Assembly (NCBI GenBank): GCA_963724405.1
Contig: CAVRUQ010000003.1
Location: 930,001-994,000, forward strand
Length of the DNA stretch: 64,000 nt
Direction of reading: 5' to 3'
From: CAVQBJ01 sp963724405
GTDB lineage: Bacteria > Actinomycetota > Thermoleophilia > Solirubrobacterales > Solirubrobacteraceae
Shown: piece after piece, positions 51,334-61,034 of the stretch
Numbering within the stretch: position 1 is the first letter of the stretch
Layout of the letters: every line of letters begins with the position of its first letter
Position numbers and translations under genes: made by a program
The notes under the pieces: model-generated
Seen by the model: only the letters and a program-made list of their open reading frames with translations
Databases searched by the model: none
What the model was told of the DNA's origin: nothing

Positions 51334-51463
51334 GTTGTCCTCTCTGCGGTCGGGAAGTCCACTGCCTGCTGCCTTGAGCCCAAGAGCTTAGACGGTGAGG
51401 CGTCGCGAGGCGGGATCGGGGGCTACGATCGGGTCGTCGCGAGGCCCGCATCGGTGACGGGCT

Positions 51464-51508
51464 CGAAACTGCAGTTAGTGAGAATTATTCATCCTAACTG
51501 CAGGTTCG
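51464..51508. terminator. 15-bp inverted repeat between ffh and rpsP
   Basis: Arms CGAAACTGCAGTTAG (51464-51478) and CTAACTGCAGGTTCG (51494-51508) pair at 14 of 15 positions around a 15-base AT-rich loop. It lies 85 bases after the ffh stop and 131 bases before rpsP. It may end ffh transcription or act in the rpsP leader; no T-run follows, so intrinsic termination is not certain. Confidence 0.6.
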
Positions 51509-51592
51509 CGCCTGTGACACTGTAGGTAGGGCGGGCGTCGGTCGGGTAGGCGCACCACGCCCCGGCCGCCACCAGACTGCCCCGCGCCGGCC

Positions 51593-52927
51593 CTAGCGCG
51601 CCTGCCGCAGCATCGCGCCGATGTCCGGCATCTTGCCGCGCCCGACCTGGCGCATGACCTTGCGCATCTGGTCGAACTGCTTGACGAGCTGATTGACGGC
51701 CTGCACGCTCGTGCCCGAGCCGCGGGCGATCCGCAGGCGGCGCGAGCCCTTGATGAGCTCGGGTCGGCGGCGCTCCTCGGGCGTCATCGAGAGGATGATC
51801 GCCTGGATGCGGTCGAGCTCGCGCTCGTCGACCTTCAGGTTGCGCAGCTGGGCCCCCTGCAGGCCCGGAAGCATCCCGAGGATGTTCGTCAGCGGGCCCA
51901 TGCGCCGCATCGTCTTCAGCTGGTCGAGGAAGTCGTCGAGGCCGAACTCGTTGCGGCGCAGCTTGCGCTCCATCTCGAGCGCCTGGTCCTCGTCGAACTC
52001 GCGCTGCGTCTTCTCGATGAGCGTCATCACGTCGCCCATGCCGAGGATGCGCTGCGCCATCCGGTCGGGGTAGAAGCGCTCGAACTGGTCGAGCTTCTCG
52101 CCGGTGGAGGCGAACAGGATCGGCTTGCCGGTGACCGCCTTGACCGACAGCGCCGCGCCACCGCGCGCGTCGCCGTCGAGCTTGGTCATCACGACGCCGT
52201 CGAACTGGACGGCCTGGGCGAACTCCTCGGCGATGTTGACCGCGTCCTGGCCGGTCATCGCGTCGACGGCGAGCAGGATCTGATGCGGCTTGACCGCCGT
52301 GCGGATGTCGACGAGCTCCTGCATGAGCTGCTCGTCGATGTGCAGGCGCCCGCTCGTGTCGACGATGAGGACGTCCTTGCCCTCCTCCCGTGCGCGCTCC
52401 AGGGCCCAGGCGGCGATCTCGACCGGCTTGCGATCGGTGCCCTGCTCGTAGACGGCGGCGCCCGCCTGCGCTCCGACCTTCACGAGCTGGTCGACGGCCG
52501 CGGGGCGGTACACGTCGCAGGCGGCGACGGCGACCGAGGAGCCGTGCTCCTCGTGCAGGTAGCGGGCGAGCTTCGCCGTCGCGGTCGTCTTGCCCGATCC
52601 CTGCAGCCCGGCCATCAGCACGACGGTCGGCGGCCGGGGCGAGAAGCTCAGTCCGGCCGCCGCACCGCCCATCAGGCTCGCGAGCTCGTCGTTGACGATC
52701 TTGACCACCTGCTGGCCGGGGTTCAGCTGGCCGATGATCTCGGCGCCGAGGCAGCGCTCCCTCACCGTCGCGGTGAAGCTCTTGACCACCTTGTAGTTGA
52801 CGTCGGCCTCGAGCAGCGCGAGACGGATCTCGCGCATCGCCTTGTCGATGTCGGCCTCGGTCAGCGTCCCCCGCTGGCGGACGTCGGACAGCGTGGCCTG
52901 CAGCTTCTCGGCGAGCGTGTCGAACAC
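51593..52927 (-). CDS. ffh: signal recognition particle protein Ffh
   Basis: A 444-aa SRP54 homologue: N domain (FDTLAEKLQATLSDVRQRG), G domain with GLQGSGKTTATAKLARYL, DTSGRLHIDEQLM and TKLDGDARGGAALS, and a Met-rich M domain near the C-terminus (RRMGPLTNILGMLPG, QFDQMRKVMRQVGRG). It binds signal sequences on ribosomes and meets FtsY, whose gene is 3 kb upstream on the same strand. GTG at 52927. Confidence 0.97.
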   Translation of the reverse strand: MFDTLAEKLQATLSDVRQRGTLTEADIDKAMREIRLALLEADVNYKVVKSFTATVRERCLGAEIIGQLNPGQQVVKIVNDELASLMGGAAAGLSFSPRPPTVVLMAGLQGSGKTTATAKLARYLHEEHGSSVAVAACDVYRPAAVDQLVKVGAQAGAAVYEQGTDRKPVEIAAWALERAREEGKDVLIVDTSGRLHIDEQLMQELVDIRTAVKPHQILLAVDAMTGQDAVNIAEEFAQAVQFDGVVMTKLDGDARGGAALSVKAVTGKPILFASTGEKLDQFERFYPDRMAQRILGMGDVMTLIEKTQREFDEDQALEMERKLRRNEFGLDDFLDQLKTMRRMGPLTNILGMLPGLQGAQLRNLKVDERELDRIQAIILSMTPEERRRPELIKGSRRLRIARGSGTSVQAVNQLVKQFDQMRKVMRQVGRGKMPDIGAMLRQAR

Positions 52928-53009
52928 GGCTACGGATTGTGGCAGCCGCGCGCATGCGCCTCGGGGTGCTCAGGCCCCGCGGCGCCCGCGCCCGGCGCGG
53001 TGAGGCGGA

Positions 53010-53639
53010 CTATCCGCCCTGCTGCGCGGCCTTCGCGAGCGCGACGACGGCGTCGCTGACCGCCTTGCCGTCGGGTCCGACGCGACGCTGGGCATCGGAC
53101 GCCGCCGACGGGTCCTTGTTCGTGGCCGCGGCCTGCAGCTCGGTCACGTCGCCGCCGAGCGCGCGCACGGCCGCCACGAGCGCGGCCTGCGCGCCGGCCG
53201 CTCCGGCCGGCGGCGTGAGCGCCGCGATGCCGTTCGCGAACTTGTTCGTCGCCGCAGCGAAGGTGTGCGAGGCGGTCGCGATCAGCGTGAGGTTCGTGCC
53301 ACCCCCGCCGACGAGGTTGTCGTAGTGCTGGGCGGCCGCCTGCCAGGCCTCGGCGAGCGGGACGAGCGACAGCGCGTACGCCTGCGCCGCCGGGTTGGCC
53401 GTAGCCGTCGCCGAGGCGCTCGAGCTCGTCGAGGCGCCCGCGGCCGGGGCGGTCACGCCGCCGTTGTTCGCGGCCGCGGCCGTCGACGAGCTGGCGGCGC
53501 TCGCGGCGGCCGCCGATTTGGAGCTCGAGCTCGACGTCGAGCTCGAGGAGCTGCTCCCGCAGCCGGCGAGCGCGATCGCGCCCACGCAGGCGACGACAGC
53601 GATCGCCGGTGAGGTTCGATGTGCGTACCCGTTGATCAT
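53010..53639 (-). CDS. putative lipoprotein of unknown function
   Basis: A 209-aa exported lipoprotein. From ATG 53639 the signal peptide ends in a lipobox LAGC, followed by a long Ser run (GSSSSSSTSSSSSK) and an Ala/Ser/Thr-rich spacer. A helical domain of about 110 residues starts at AYALSLVPLAEAWQAAAQHY. I recognise no family. It is placed between the methyltransferase and ffh on the same strand. A surface-anchored helical domain on a flexible stalk is all that can be said. Confidence 0.75.
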   Translation of the reverse strand: MINGYAHRTSPAIAVVACVGAIALAGCGSSSSSSTSSSSSKSAAAASAASSSTAAAANNGGVTAPAAGASTSSSASATATANPAAQAYALSLVPLAEAWQAAAQHYDNLVGGGGTNLTLIATASHTFAAATNKFANGIAALTPPAGAAGAQAALVAAVRALGGDVTELQAAATNKDPSAASDAQRRVGPDGKAVSDAVVALAKAAQQGG

Positions 53640-53813
53640 GTCTCTCCTCCGCCGAGCGGCGGCCAAAGTCGTGTGCACTGACAGGTCTGCGCCCTCCGGG
53701 CGAGCGCGTCGATCGCAGACGGCGCCTGCGCCCGGGCTGGCGCACCCTAGCAGCGGTCGCGGCCCCGGGGTCGCACCACGCGCGTGACCGCGGCCGGGCG
53801 CCGGCGCGTCGAT

Positions 53814-54476
53814 CTAGGTGCGCCGCCGGATCAGCGTGACGCCGTCGCGCACCGTGAGCAGGACCGCGAGGACGCGCTCGTCGCTCGCCAGGGCGTCGTT
53901 GAACGCCGCGATCGCCCGCGTGCCCGATCCCCGGCCGTCCCCGCCGCCGTCCTCGCCGGAGAGATCGAGGACCTCGCCGTCGCGAAGCGTGTTGTCGGCG
54001 ACGATCAGACCGCGCGGGGCGAGCTTCGGCAGGACGGCCTCGTAGTACGCCGGATAGCCCTCCTTGTCCGCATCGATGAACACGAGATCGAACGGTCCGG
54101 GCAGCCCGTCCACGCTGTCGAGAGCCGGACCGACGAGGATCTCCACGCGATCGGCGTACGGGCTGGCGGCGACGTGGCGCCGCGCGAACTCGGAATGGCC
54201 CTCGTCGATCTCGCAGCTGATGACACGCCCGCCGGGCGCCAGGCCCGAGGCCATCGCGAGCGCCGAGTAGCCGGCGTAGGTGCCGATCTCGAGCACCGTC
54301 CGCGCGCCGAGCGCGAACACGAGCGTCTCGAGCAACCGCCCGACGGTCGGGCCGCTGAGCATCTGGGGGTATGGCAGCGTGGCGCTCGCCTCGTCGAGCA
54401 GCGTCTGCATCGACGGTCCGAACGGGGTCGTGTGCTCCTGCGCGTAGCGCTCGACCGCCGGGTCGACGAGCTGCAC
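53814..54476 (-). CDS. class I SAM-dependent O-methyltransferase
   Basis: A 220-aa O-methyltransferase of the catechol/caffeoyl-CoA OMT-like group. SAM-binding motif VLEIGTYAGYSALAMA, EIDEGHSEFARRH, and the metal-binding region FIDADKEGYPAYY followed by LIVADNTLRDGEV are clear. An acidic/Gly-rich insert (LSGEDGGGDGRGSG) lies before the C-terminal helix. GTG at 54476 begins just before the stop of the SPFH gene region (stop 54478-54480). The substrate is unknown. Confidence 0.9.
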   Translation of the reverse strand: MQLVDPAVERYAQEHTTPFGPSMQTLLDEASATLPYPQMLSGPTVGRLLETLVFALGARTVLEIGTYAGYSALAMASGLAPGGRVISCEIDEGHSEFARRHVAASPYADRVEILVGPALDSVDGLPGPFDLVFIDADKEGYPAYYEAVLPKLAPRGLIVADNTLRDGEVLDLSGEDGGGDGRGSGTRAIAAFNDALASDERVLAVLLTVRDGVTLIRRRT

Positions 54477-54477
54477 G

Positions 54478-55455
54478 TCAGTCGCCGGCCGGCGGGCGGC
54501 CGCCGGGGAGCGCGGGGGTGTCGGCCGGCGCCCCGTTGTCCGTCGTCGCGCCCGGATCGGGTGGCGGCGGCGGTGGCGGCTCGCTTTGGGCACGACGCGA
54601 GAAGGCCTCGCCGATGCCGCCGAGCGCGCTCGCGAACTCCGACGGGATGACGAACACCTTGTTGGCGTCGCCCTGCGCGAGCTGCGGCAGCATCTGCAGG
54701 TACTGGTAGCTGAGCAGCTCGGGATCGGGGCGTCCCTCGTGGATCGCCCTGAACACCGTGTCGATCGCCTTCGCCTCACCCTGGGCGCGCAGGATCGCGG
54801 CCGCGCTCGCGCCCTCGGCCTTGAGCACCGCCGACTGCTTCTCGCCCTCGGCGGTGAGGATGAGGGCCTGCTTCTGGCCCTCGGCGGTCAGGATCGCGGC
54901 GCGGCGGTCGCGCTCGGCGCGCATCTGCTTCTCCATCGCGGCGCGGATGTCCGCCGGCGGGTCGACCGACTTGATCTCGACGCGGTTGATGCGGATGCCC
55001 CATTTGCCGGTCGCCTCGTCGAGCACCGTGCGCAGCTCGGTGTTGACGTTCTCGCGTGCGGTGAGCGTCTGCTCGAGCGTCAGCCCGCCGATCACGTTGC
55101 GCAACGTCGTCACGGTGAGCTGTTCGATGGCCTGCAGCGGGTTGGCGATCTCATACGTGGCCATGCGCGGATCGGTGATCGTGAAGTACAGGACGGTCTC
55201 GATCCCGACGACGACGTTGTCCTCGGTGATGACCGACTGGGGCTTGAAGTTGACGACCTGCTCACGCAGGTCGACGAGCGGGCGCACGCGATCGATGAAG
55301 GGTGTGACGATCGCCAGCCCCGGCTCGAGCGTGCGGCTGTAGCGCCCGAGGCGCTCGACGACCCCGGCGCGGGCCTGGGGAATCACGCGGATCGTGCGAT
55401 ACGCCATGAAGAGCGCGAAGATGACGACGACGGCAAGGACGATCAATACGGCCAT
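54478..55455 (-). CDS. SPFH/Band 7 (stomatin-like) membrane protein
   Basis: A 325-aa SPFH-domain protein: one N-terminal membrane helix (VLIVLAVVVIFALFMAYRTI), the Band 7 domain (IPQARAGVVERLGRYSRTLE, ITDPRMATYEIANP, DEATGKWGIRINRVEIKSVD) and a long coiled coil (AILTAEGQKQALILTAEGEK). The C-terminus is Pro/Ala-rich. These proteins form large rings in membrane microdomains and hold proteases or other partners. It follows an NfeD-type gene by 58 bases, the usual partner, so the two probably act together. Confidence 0.94.
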   Translation of the reverse strand: MAVLIVLAVVVIFALFMAYRTIRVIPQARAGVVERLGRYSRTLEPGLAIVTPFIDRVRPLVDLREQVVNFKPQSVITEDNVVVGIETVLYFTITDPRMATYEIANPLQAIEQLTVTTLRNVIGGLTLEQTLTARENVNTELRTVLDEATGKWGIRINRVEIKSVDPPADIRAAMEKQMRAERDRRAAILTAEGQKQALILTAEGEKQSAVLKAEGASAAAILRAQGEAKAIDTVFRAIHEGRPDPELLSYQYLQMLPQLAQGDANKVFVIPSEFASALGGIGEAFSRRAQSEPPPPPPPDPGATTDNGAPADTPALPGGRPPAGD

Positions 55456-55513
55456 GTGAAGCCCGTTTCCTTTCCTGTTGGGAGGGCGATCCCTCGATCG
55501 TCCACGAAGGCGC

Positions 55514-55945
55514 TCACGGCATCACCAGCGCCGTGGCGCCACGAATCTCGACGACATCGACCCGCTGGCCGGGCTCGAGCACCTGGTCGTCGTCATAGCT
55601 GCGCGCGGTCCACACCTCGCCGTCGATCTTGACGCATCCGACTCCCTCGTCGTTGGCGATCCGCTCGAGCACGATCGCCCGGCGGCCGACGAGCGCGGCG
55701 GCCCCGGTGCGCATCGCCGGCGGCAGGCGGCGATGGCTGCGCGCCACCGGGCGCAGCGCCGCGAACGTGAATCCGGAGCCGACGACGAAGACGACGGGCG
55801 TGAGCGCCGCGCCGAGGCCGAGCACGCCGACGATCGCCGCCAACAGCGCGCCGATCGCGAACGGCGCGAGGTAGAAGCCGCCCTGATGCATCTCGGCGAT
55901 ACCGAGAATGCACGCCACAACCAGCCAGACGACCCATGCGACCAT
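55514..55945 (-). CDS. NfeD family membrane protein
   Basis: A 143-aa protein with two to three N-terminal helices (AWVVWLVVACILGIAEM, FAIGALLAAIVGVLGLG) and a C-terminal OB-fold (GRRAIVLERIANDEGVG, VWTARSYDDDQVLEPGQRVD). It is the short NfeD form without the ClpP-like protease domain, normally found with SPFH genes, as here. It starts 7 bases after ftsY ends, suggesting ftsY-nfeD-SPFH co-transcription. Confidence 0.92.
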   Translation of the reverse strand: MVAWVVWLVVACILGIAEMHQGGFYLAPFAIGALLAAIVGVLGLGAALTPVVFVVGSGFTFAALRPVARSHRRLPPAMRTGAAALVGRRAIVLERIANDEGVGCVKIDGEVWTARSYDDDQVLEPGQRVDVVEIRGATALVMP

Positions 55946-55952
55946 GCCTCGA

Positions 55953-56954
55953 TTATGACTGAGCGATGAGCGCGGTCGCGAAATCGGTAGGGTCGAAGGG
56001 CCGCAGATCCTCGAGCTGCTCGCCGATCCCGATGAGCTTCACGGGCAGGCCGAGCTCGCGGGCGATCGCCAGCGCGATGCCGCCCTTCGCGGTGCCGTCG
56101 AGCTTCGTGAGCACGATCCCGCTGACGTCGACGGCCTGCGCGAACAGCTTCGCCTGGCGCAGGCCGTTCTGACCGGTCGTCGCGTCGACGGTCAGGAGCG
56201 TCTCGTGGGGGGCGCCCGGGAGCTGCTTGGCGATGACGCGGTGGACCTTCGTAAGCTCGGCCATGAGGTCGTCCTGGGTGTGCAGGCGACCGGCGGTGTC
56301 GATGATGACCACGTCGACGCCCTTCGCCTGCGCCTGCGCGACGGCGTCGAAGGCCACCGATCCGGGGTCCGCGCCCTCGGCGCCGACAACGATCTCGGTC
56401 CCGGTCCGCTGCGCCCAGCCCTGCAGCTGCTCGGTGGCGGCGGCGCGGAACGTGTCCGCGGCCCCGAGCAGGACCGTCAGGCCGAGCTCGCGCTGCAGGT
56501 GCCAGGCGAGCTTGCCGATCGTCGTCGTCTTCCCCGTTCCGTTGACGCCGACGGCCATGATGACCGTCGGCTCGGCGCGCACGTCGATGCGGTCCTCGCC
56601 GGTCCGCGCCGTCTCGGCCAGCAGTTCGATGAGGCGCCCGGTCAGCGCCTCGCCGCCCGACACGTCGCCGGCGGTCGCCTCGGCCTCGAGCTGCCCGACG
56701 ACGGCCGCGGTCGTCGTCGCGCCGACGTCGGCCATGATGAGCGCCTCCTCCAGGCGCTCCCAGGTCTGCTCGTCGAGCGTCTGAAAGAGGGTCGCCTGGA
56801 TCTCGGAGCCGAGCGCCTGGCGGGTCTTGGCCAGGTTCTCCCGCAGCCGGCGGAAGAGGCCGCGACGCGGGGCCGAGCCCTCCGCCGGGCCCGCCTCCTC
56901 CCCCGCCGGCGGGCCGGCGGCGGTGATGAACAGGTCGTTCCAGTCGCGGGCCAC
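55953..56954 (-). CDS. ftsY: signal recognition particle receptor FtsY
   Basis: A 333-aa SRP GTPase, the membrane receptor for Ffh. N domain (GLFRRLRENLAKTRQALGSE) and G domain with AVGVNGTGKTTTIGKLAWHL, LLGAADTFRAAATEQLQGWA, IDTAGRLHTQDDLM and TKLDGTAKGG. The acidic A region in front is short, as common in actinobacteria. GTG at 56954, 21 bases after smc. Placing smc, ftsY and ffh in one direction is a widespread arrangement. Confidence 0.96.
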   Translation of the reverse strand: MARDWNDLFITAAGPPAGEEAGPAEGSAPRRGLFRRLRENLAKTRQALGSEIQATLFQTLDEQTWERLEEALIMADVGATTTAAVVGQLEAEATAGDVSGGEALTGRLIELLAETARTGEDRIDVRAEPTVIMAVGVNGTGKTTTIGKLAWHLQRELGLTVLLGAADTFRAAATEQLQGWAQRTGTEIVVGAEGADPGSVAFDAVAQAQAKGVDVVIIDTAGRLHTQDDLMAELTKVHRVIAKQLPGAPHETLLTVDATTGQNGLRQAKLFAQAVDVSGIVLTKLDGTAKGGIALAIARELGLPVKLIGIGEQLEDLRPFDPTDFATALIAQS

Positions 56955-56975
56955 GCTGCGGGCGAGCGTCGTCGA

Positions 56976-59900
56976 TCAGGCGACGCCGGCGACGGCGTCC
57001 GCCGGCTCCGGGAGGTCCTCGCTCGGCGGCAGGCGACGCGAGATGACCTTCGAGACGCCGTCGCCGCCCATCGAGACCCCGTAGAGCGCATCGGCCGCCT
57101 CCATCGTGCGCTTCTGGTGGGTGATGACGATGAACTGCGCCCGCCCGGCGTGGCGGCGCAGGAGCGCCAGGAAGCGATCGAGGTTGAGGTCGTCGAGCGC
57201 CGCCTCGACCTCGTCGAGGATGTAGAACGGGCACGGCTTGGCCAGGAACACGGCGAACAGGAACGCGAGCGCCGTCATCGACTTCTCGCCGCCGGAGAGC
57301 AGCGACAGGCGCTTGGCCGACTTGCCGGCCGGCGTGATCTCGATCTCCACCCCGAGGAGATCCTCCTTGTTCGCGTCGTCCTGGTCGTCGTCGAGCCCGG
57401 CCTCGGCGTCCGCGGCGGCCTCGGATTCATCCGCCGCGTCCTGCACCGGCGGCGGGCCGCCGCCGAGCACCGGCCGCGGCCCGGCGTCTTCGCGAACGAG
57501 CCGCAGGCGCCCGCGCCCGCCGGGGAAGACGTCGCCGACGAGCGCCTCGAAGTTGCGCGCCGCGGCGCTGAACGTCGCCTCGAAGGTCTCCTCGATCTGC
57601 CGGTCCGTGTCGCGGATGAGCGTGCGCAGCTCGCGCAGCGCGGTCTCGAGGTCGGAGCGTCGCGTCTCGAGCTCCTCGACGTGGGCGATCGCCTCGGCGT
57701 ACTCGTCCTGGGCGAGCGGGTTGACCGGCCCGAGCTGCTCGCGACGGCGGGCCAGGCGCTCCAGGCGCGTCGCGAGCGCCTCGCGCTGCTCGTCCTCGAG
57801 CGCCTCCTCGGCCGGCTCGGGCGCGAGGCCGAGCGGCTCGGCGAGCGCGGTCAGCTCCTGCTCGGCGTCGGCCGCCTGGTCACGCACGCGCTGGGCCGCG
57901 ACCTCGGCGTGCGTGACCGCCTCGCCGCGCGCGCGCAGCTCGGTGTGGATCTGGGCCTCCTCGCCGGCGCACGCGCGCAGCTCGCTCGACACGCCCTCGC
58001 CGGCGGCGCGATCGCTCGCGAGCTGCTCCTCGAGGATCCTCACGCGCTCGCCGACCGTCTCCAGCGCTCGCTCGAGCGCCGCGCCGAGCCGCTCGGCGCG
58101 CGGAATGAGCGCCTCGTCCGCGGCCATCTGCGCGCGCAGGCGCTGACGCCGCCGCGCCCGCTCGGCGCGCTCGCGCTCGGCCCGCTCGGCCTGACGGCGC
58201 TCGGCGACGAGCTCGCCCTCGAGCTCGGCCCGGCGCACGGCCAGCGGCCCCTGCTCGGGCGCGCGCCGGCGCTCGTCGATCAGCCACTCGCTGCGCCGGA
58301 CGGCCTCGAGCGCCTCGGCGCGGTGCCGATCGGCCTCGCGCAGGGCGCGGTCGGCCTCGTCGCGGGTGCGATCGGCCGCCGCGACGGCGGCGCCGGCCTG
58401 CTCGGCCGCGTGGCGGGCCGTCACCTCTGCCTGCGCCGCGTTCTCGCTCTCGGCGATGAGCCGCTCGCGCTCGTTGCGCCGGGCCAGCACGAGGTCGGCG
58501 CCACCTGCGGCGGCCTGGCGCACCTCGCCCCACGCCGGCGCCGAGCCGGCGGTCGCCCCGCTGTCGGCGAGCGCGAACCAGGCCCGGCCGCTGCGCGTGA
58601 CGGCGATCCCGGTGAACGTCCGCGGAAGCCCTTGCAGGTCCGCGACGACCCAGGCGTCGGCGAGCAGCCGCTCGGCGACGGCGAGCGCGAGACCGTCGCC
58701 GCGCACGAGGTCGAGCAGACGCTGTGCGCCCGGGACCGGCGGCGGCGGACCGCCGGCTGCTGCCGCCGCGGGCGCGTGCGGGCGCGGCGGGCGCGGCGGG
58801 CGCGACGATCGTCGCGCCGCCGTCGGGCCCGGCGCCGTCGAGCAGCGCGCCGGCCGCGTGCAGATCGGCGGCGAGCACGGCGCCGAGGCGTCCGCCGAGC
58901 GCGGCCGAGAGCGCGAGCTCATACCCCGGTTCGACGGCGAGCGCGTCGCTCAGCGTCGCGGCCCCGCCGGGGGCGGAGGCGTGCCCGCGCAGGAATTGAT
59001 TGACCGCGGCCAGCTCGGACCCGACGCGGGCCGCGGCGCGCCGTGCCGCCTCGACCTCCTGCTCGGCCGCGCGCAACGCGGCGCGGGCGCCATCGGCGAT
59101 CCCGTCGGCGCTCGTGCGGCGATCGTGGCACGCGGCGAGCGCGGACTCGGCCTGCTGCGCGCGCTGCGCGGCCTGCTCGCCGGCGCTCCGCAGCTCGGCG
59201 AGCTCGCGCTCGAGGTCCTCGTCGCGGCGACGCGCGAGCTCGGCCAGCTCGGCCTCGAGCGCGGCGACGCGCGAGGTCTGTCGCTGCGCCTCGGCGCCGG
59301 CCGTCTCGTCGGCGTCTTCGACGAGCGTCTCGAGCTCGAGCTCCGATCGCTGCCGGCGGCGGGTGACGGTCGCGACCGTGGCGCCGGCCTGCTCGAGGCG
59401 CATGGCGAGCCGCTCGTGGGCCGAGCGGGCTCCGAACACGCGGCGCCCGAGCGCCTCGCGCTGCTCGCTGCGGGCGGCGAGCGCCTCCTCGGCGGCCTCG
59501 CGCCGGGCGATCACCGCCTGCAGGCGCGCCTCGACCTCGTCGCGCGACCCGCGTGCGGCGTGCGCAGCCGCCTCGGCCGCGGTCAGCTCGGCCCGGCCGG
59601 CGCGCAGCGCGTCGCGGGCGAGCTCCCAGCGGGTCTCGAGCGTCTGGCGCTCGAGCCGCGCGTGGAGCTCGGCCGCCTCGGCCTGGCGCTTGAGCGGACG
59701 CAGCCGCGAGCGCGCCTCGCGCTCGATGTCCAGCGCGCGGTCGAGGTTCTCCTGCGTGCGCTCGAGCTTCAGCTGCGCACGGCGGCGGCGCTTGCGGTGC
59801 TTGCCCAGGCCGGCCGCCTCCTCGATGAGCATCCGCCGATCCCGCGGCTTGGAGGTGACGATCGCCTCGACGCGGCCCTGGGAGATGACCGAGTGCATCT

Positions 59901-60306
59901 CCTTGCCCAGGCCGGTATCGGACAGGACCTCGATCACGTCAACCAGCCGGCAGCGGGCGCCGTTGAGGCGGTACTCGCCCTCGCCCGAGCGATCGAGCCG
60001 GCGCATGATCGAGATCTCGCCGACCGGCAGGTCGACCGCCCCGTCGGCGTTGTCGAGCACGAGCTCGACCTCCGCCGCCTGTCGGGCCTGGACGCCGTGG
60101 CCGCCGCCGAAGATCACGTCCTGCATGGACTGCCCACGCACGGCGAGCGGCGACTGCTCGCCGAGCACCCAGAGGACGGCGTCGGTGACGTTGGACTTGC
60201 CCGAGCCGTTCGGCCCGACGATCACGCTCACGCCCGAACCGAACTCCAGGCGCGTGCGGTCGGGGAAGGACTTGAAGCCCTTCAGCGTCAGCGAGCTCAG
60301 GTACAC
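56976..60306 (-). CDS. smc: chromosome segregation protein SMC, with an apparent frameshift in the hinge region
   Basis: SMC ATPase of about 1110 aa that organises the chromosome with ScpA/ScpB. The N-terminal head has LTLKGFKSFPDRTRLEFG and Walker A VGPNGSGKSNVTDAVLWVLG. Long coiled coils (Arg/Glu/Ala-rich) enclose a hinge, and the C-terminal head has the signature LLSGGEKSMTALAFLFAVFL and Walker B FYILDEVEAALDDLNLDRF. The 5' reading frame fails near 58770-58790, in a repetitive GC stretch coding Ala/Pro, and the rest lies in another frame. Since smc is a core gene, a base-calling error is more likely than a real inactivation, but the product as written would be truncated at the hinge. GTG at 60306; rnc ends 8 bases upstream. 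Confidence 0.9.
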
Positions 60307-60313
60307 GGCGTCA

Positions 60314-60967
60314 TCACGCTCCGATGTCCTCGAGCGCCTCGCGCGCCGCCTGCTGCTCGGCCGTCTTCTTGCTGCGCCCGCTGCCGCGGCCGATCTGCCG
60401 CTCGCTGACCGCGGCCACGACCTCGAAGCGGCGGTCGTGCGGCGGCCCGCTCTCGCTCACGACCTCGTAGGTCACGAGGTCGCCCTGCTGGGCCAGACGC
60501 TCCTGCAGCGCCGACTTGAAGTCGACCGGATGCTCGAGCGCCTCCTCGATCTCGGGCGTGAACGCCTCCACGACCGCCTCGGCCGTGCGCTCGTAGCCGG
60601 CGTGCAGGTAGCAGGCCCCGATCACCGCCTCGATCACCGAGGCGAGCACGCGCTCGGTCTCCACGAGCGCCGCCGCGCTGCCCGAGGAGAGGTCTGGCGC
60701 CGCCGCGCGCAGCCGCTCCGGGACGCCGAGGCGCTCGGCCACCGCGCGGCACGACGGCCCGGACACCGCCTGCGCCCGGATCTTCGTGAGCCGTCCGGCG
60801 CCGAAGCGCTCGGCCTCCAGGCGCGGGTACAGATGGGTCGTGACCGCCAGCGCGAGCACGCTGTCGCCGAGGAACGCGAGCCGCGCATAGGAGTCGCTGC
60901 GCCGCTGGCTCCAGGAGGCGTGCGTGAACACCTGCCGCGACAGCTCGTCGGGCAGCTCGTCGAGCAA
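60314..60967 (-). CDS. rnc: ribonuclease III with altered catalytic residues
   Basis: A 217-aa RNase III: an endonuclease domain (FTHASWSQRRSDSYARLAFL, GRLTKIRAQAVSG) followed by a complete double-stranded-RNA-binding domain (DFKSALQERLAQQGDLVTYE, AEQQAAREALEDIG). The signature normally reads ERLEFLGD, but here it is ARLAFLGDS: the catalytic Glu is Ala while Asp is kept. The second site normally is A-D-x-x-E-A, but here it is LASVIEAVIGA: Asp is Ser while Glu is kept. So two of the four usual metal ligands are missing; activity is uncertain. ATG at 60967. It sits between acpP and smc, the usual neighbourhood. Confidence 0.9.
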   Translation of the reverse strand: MLDELPDELSRQVFTHASWSQRRSDSYARLAFLGDSVLALAVTTHLYPRLEAERFGAGRLTKIRAQAVSGPSCRAVAERLGVPERLRAAAPDLSSGSAAALVETERVLASVIEAVIGACYLHAGYERTAEAVVEAFTPEIEEALEHPVDFKSALQERLAQQGDLVTYEVVSESGPPHDRRFEVVAAVSERQIGRGSGRSKKTAEQQAAREALEDIGA

Positions 60968-61034
60968 CGACGCAAGGAGCCTCAGCGGTCAGAGCCTCGT
61001 CTCCCGGCCATGGCCGCCGCGCCGGGCATCGGAG

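Noticed and set aside
56205..59003. A 932-codon plus-strand frame opposite ftsY and smc
   Set aside because: Antisense of coiled-coil coding DNA, which gives long open frames at this GC content.
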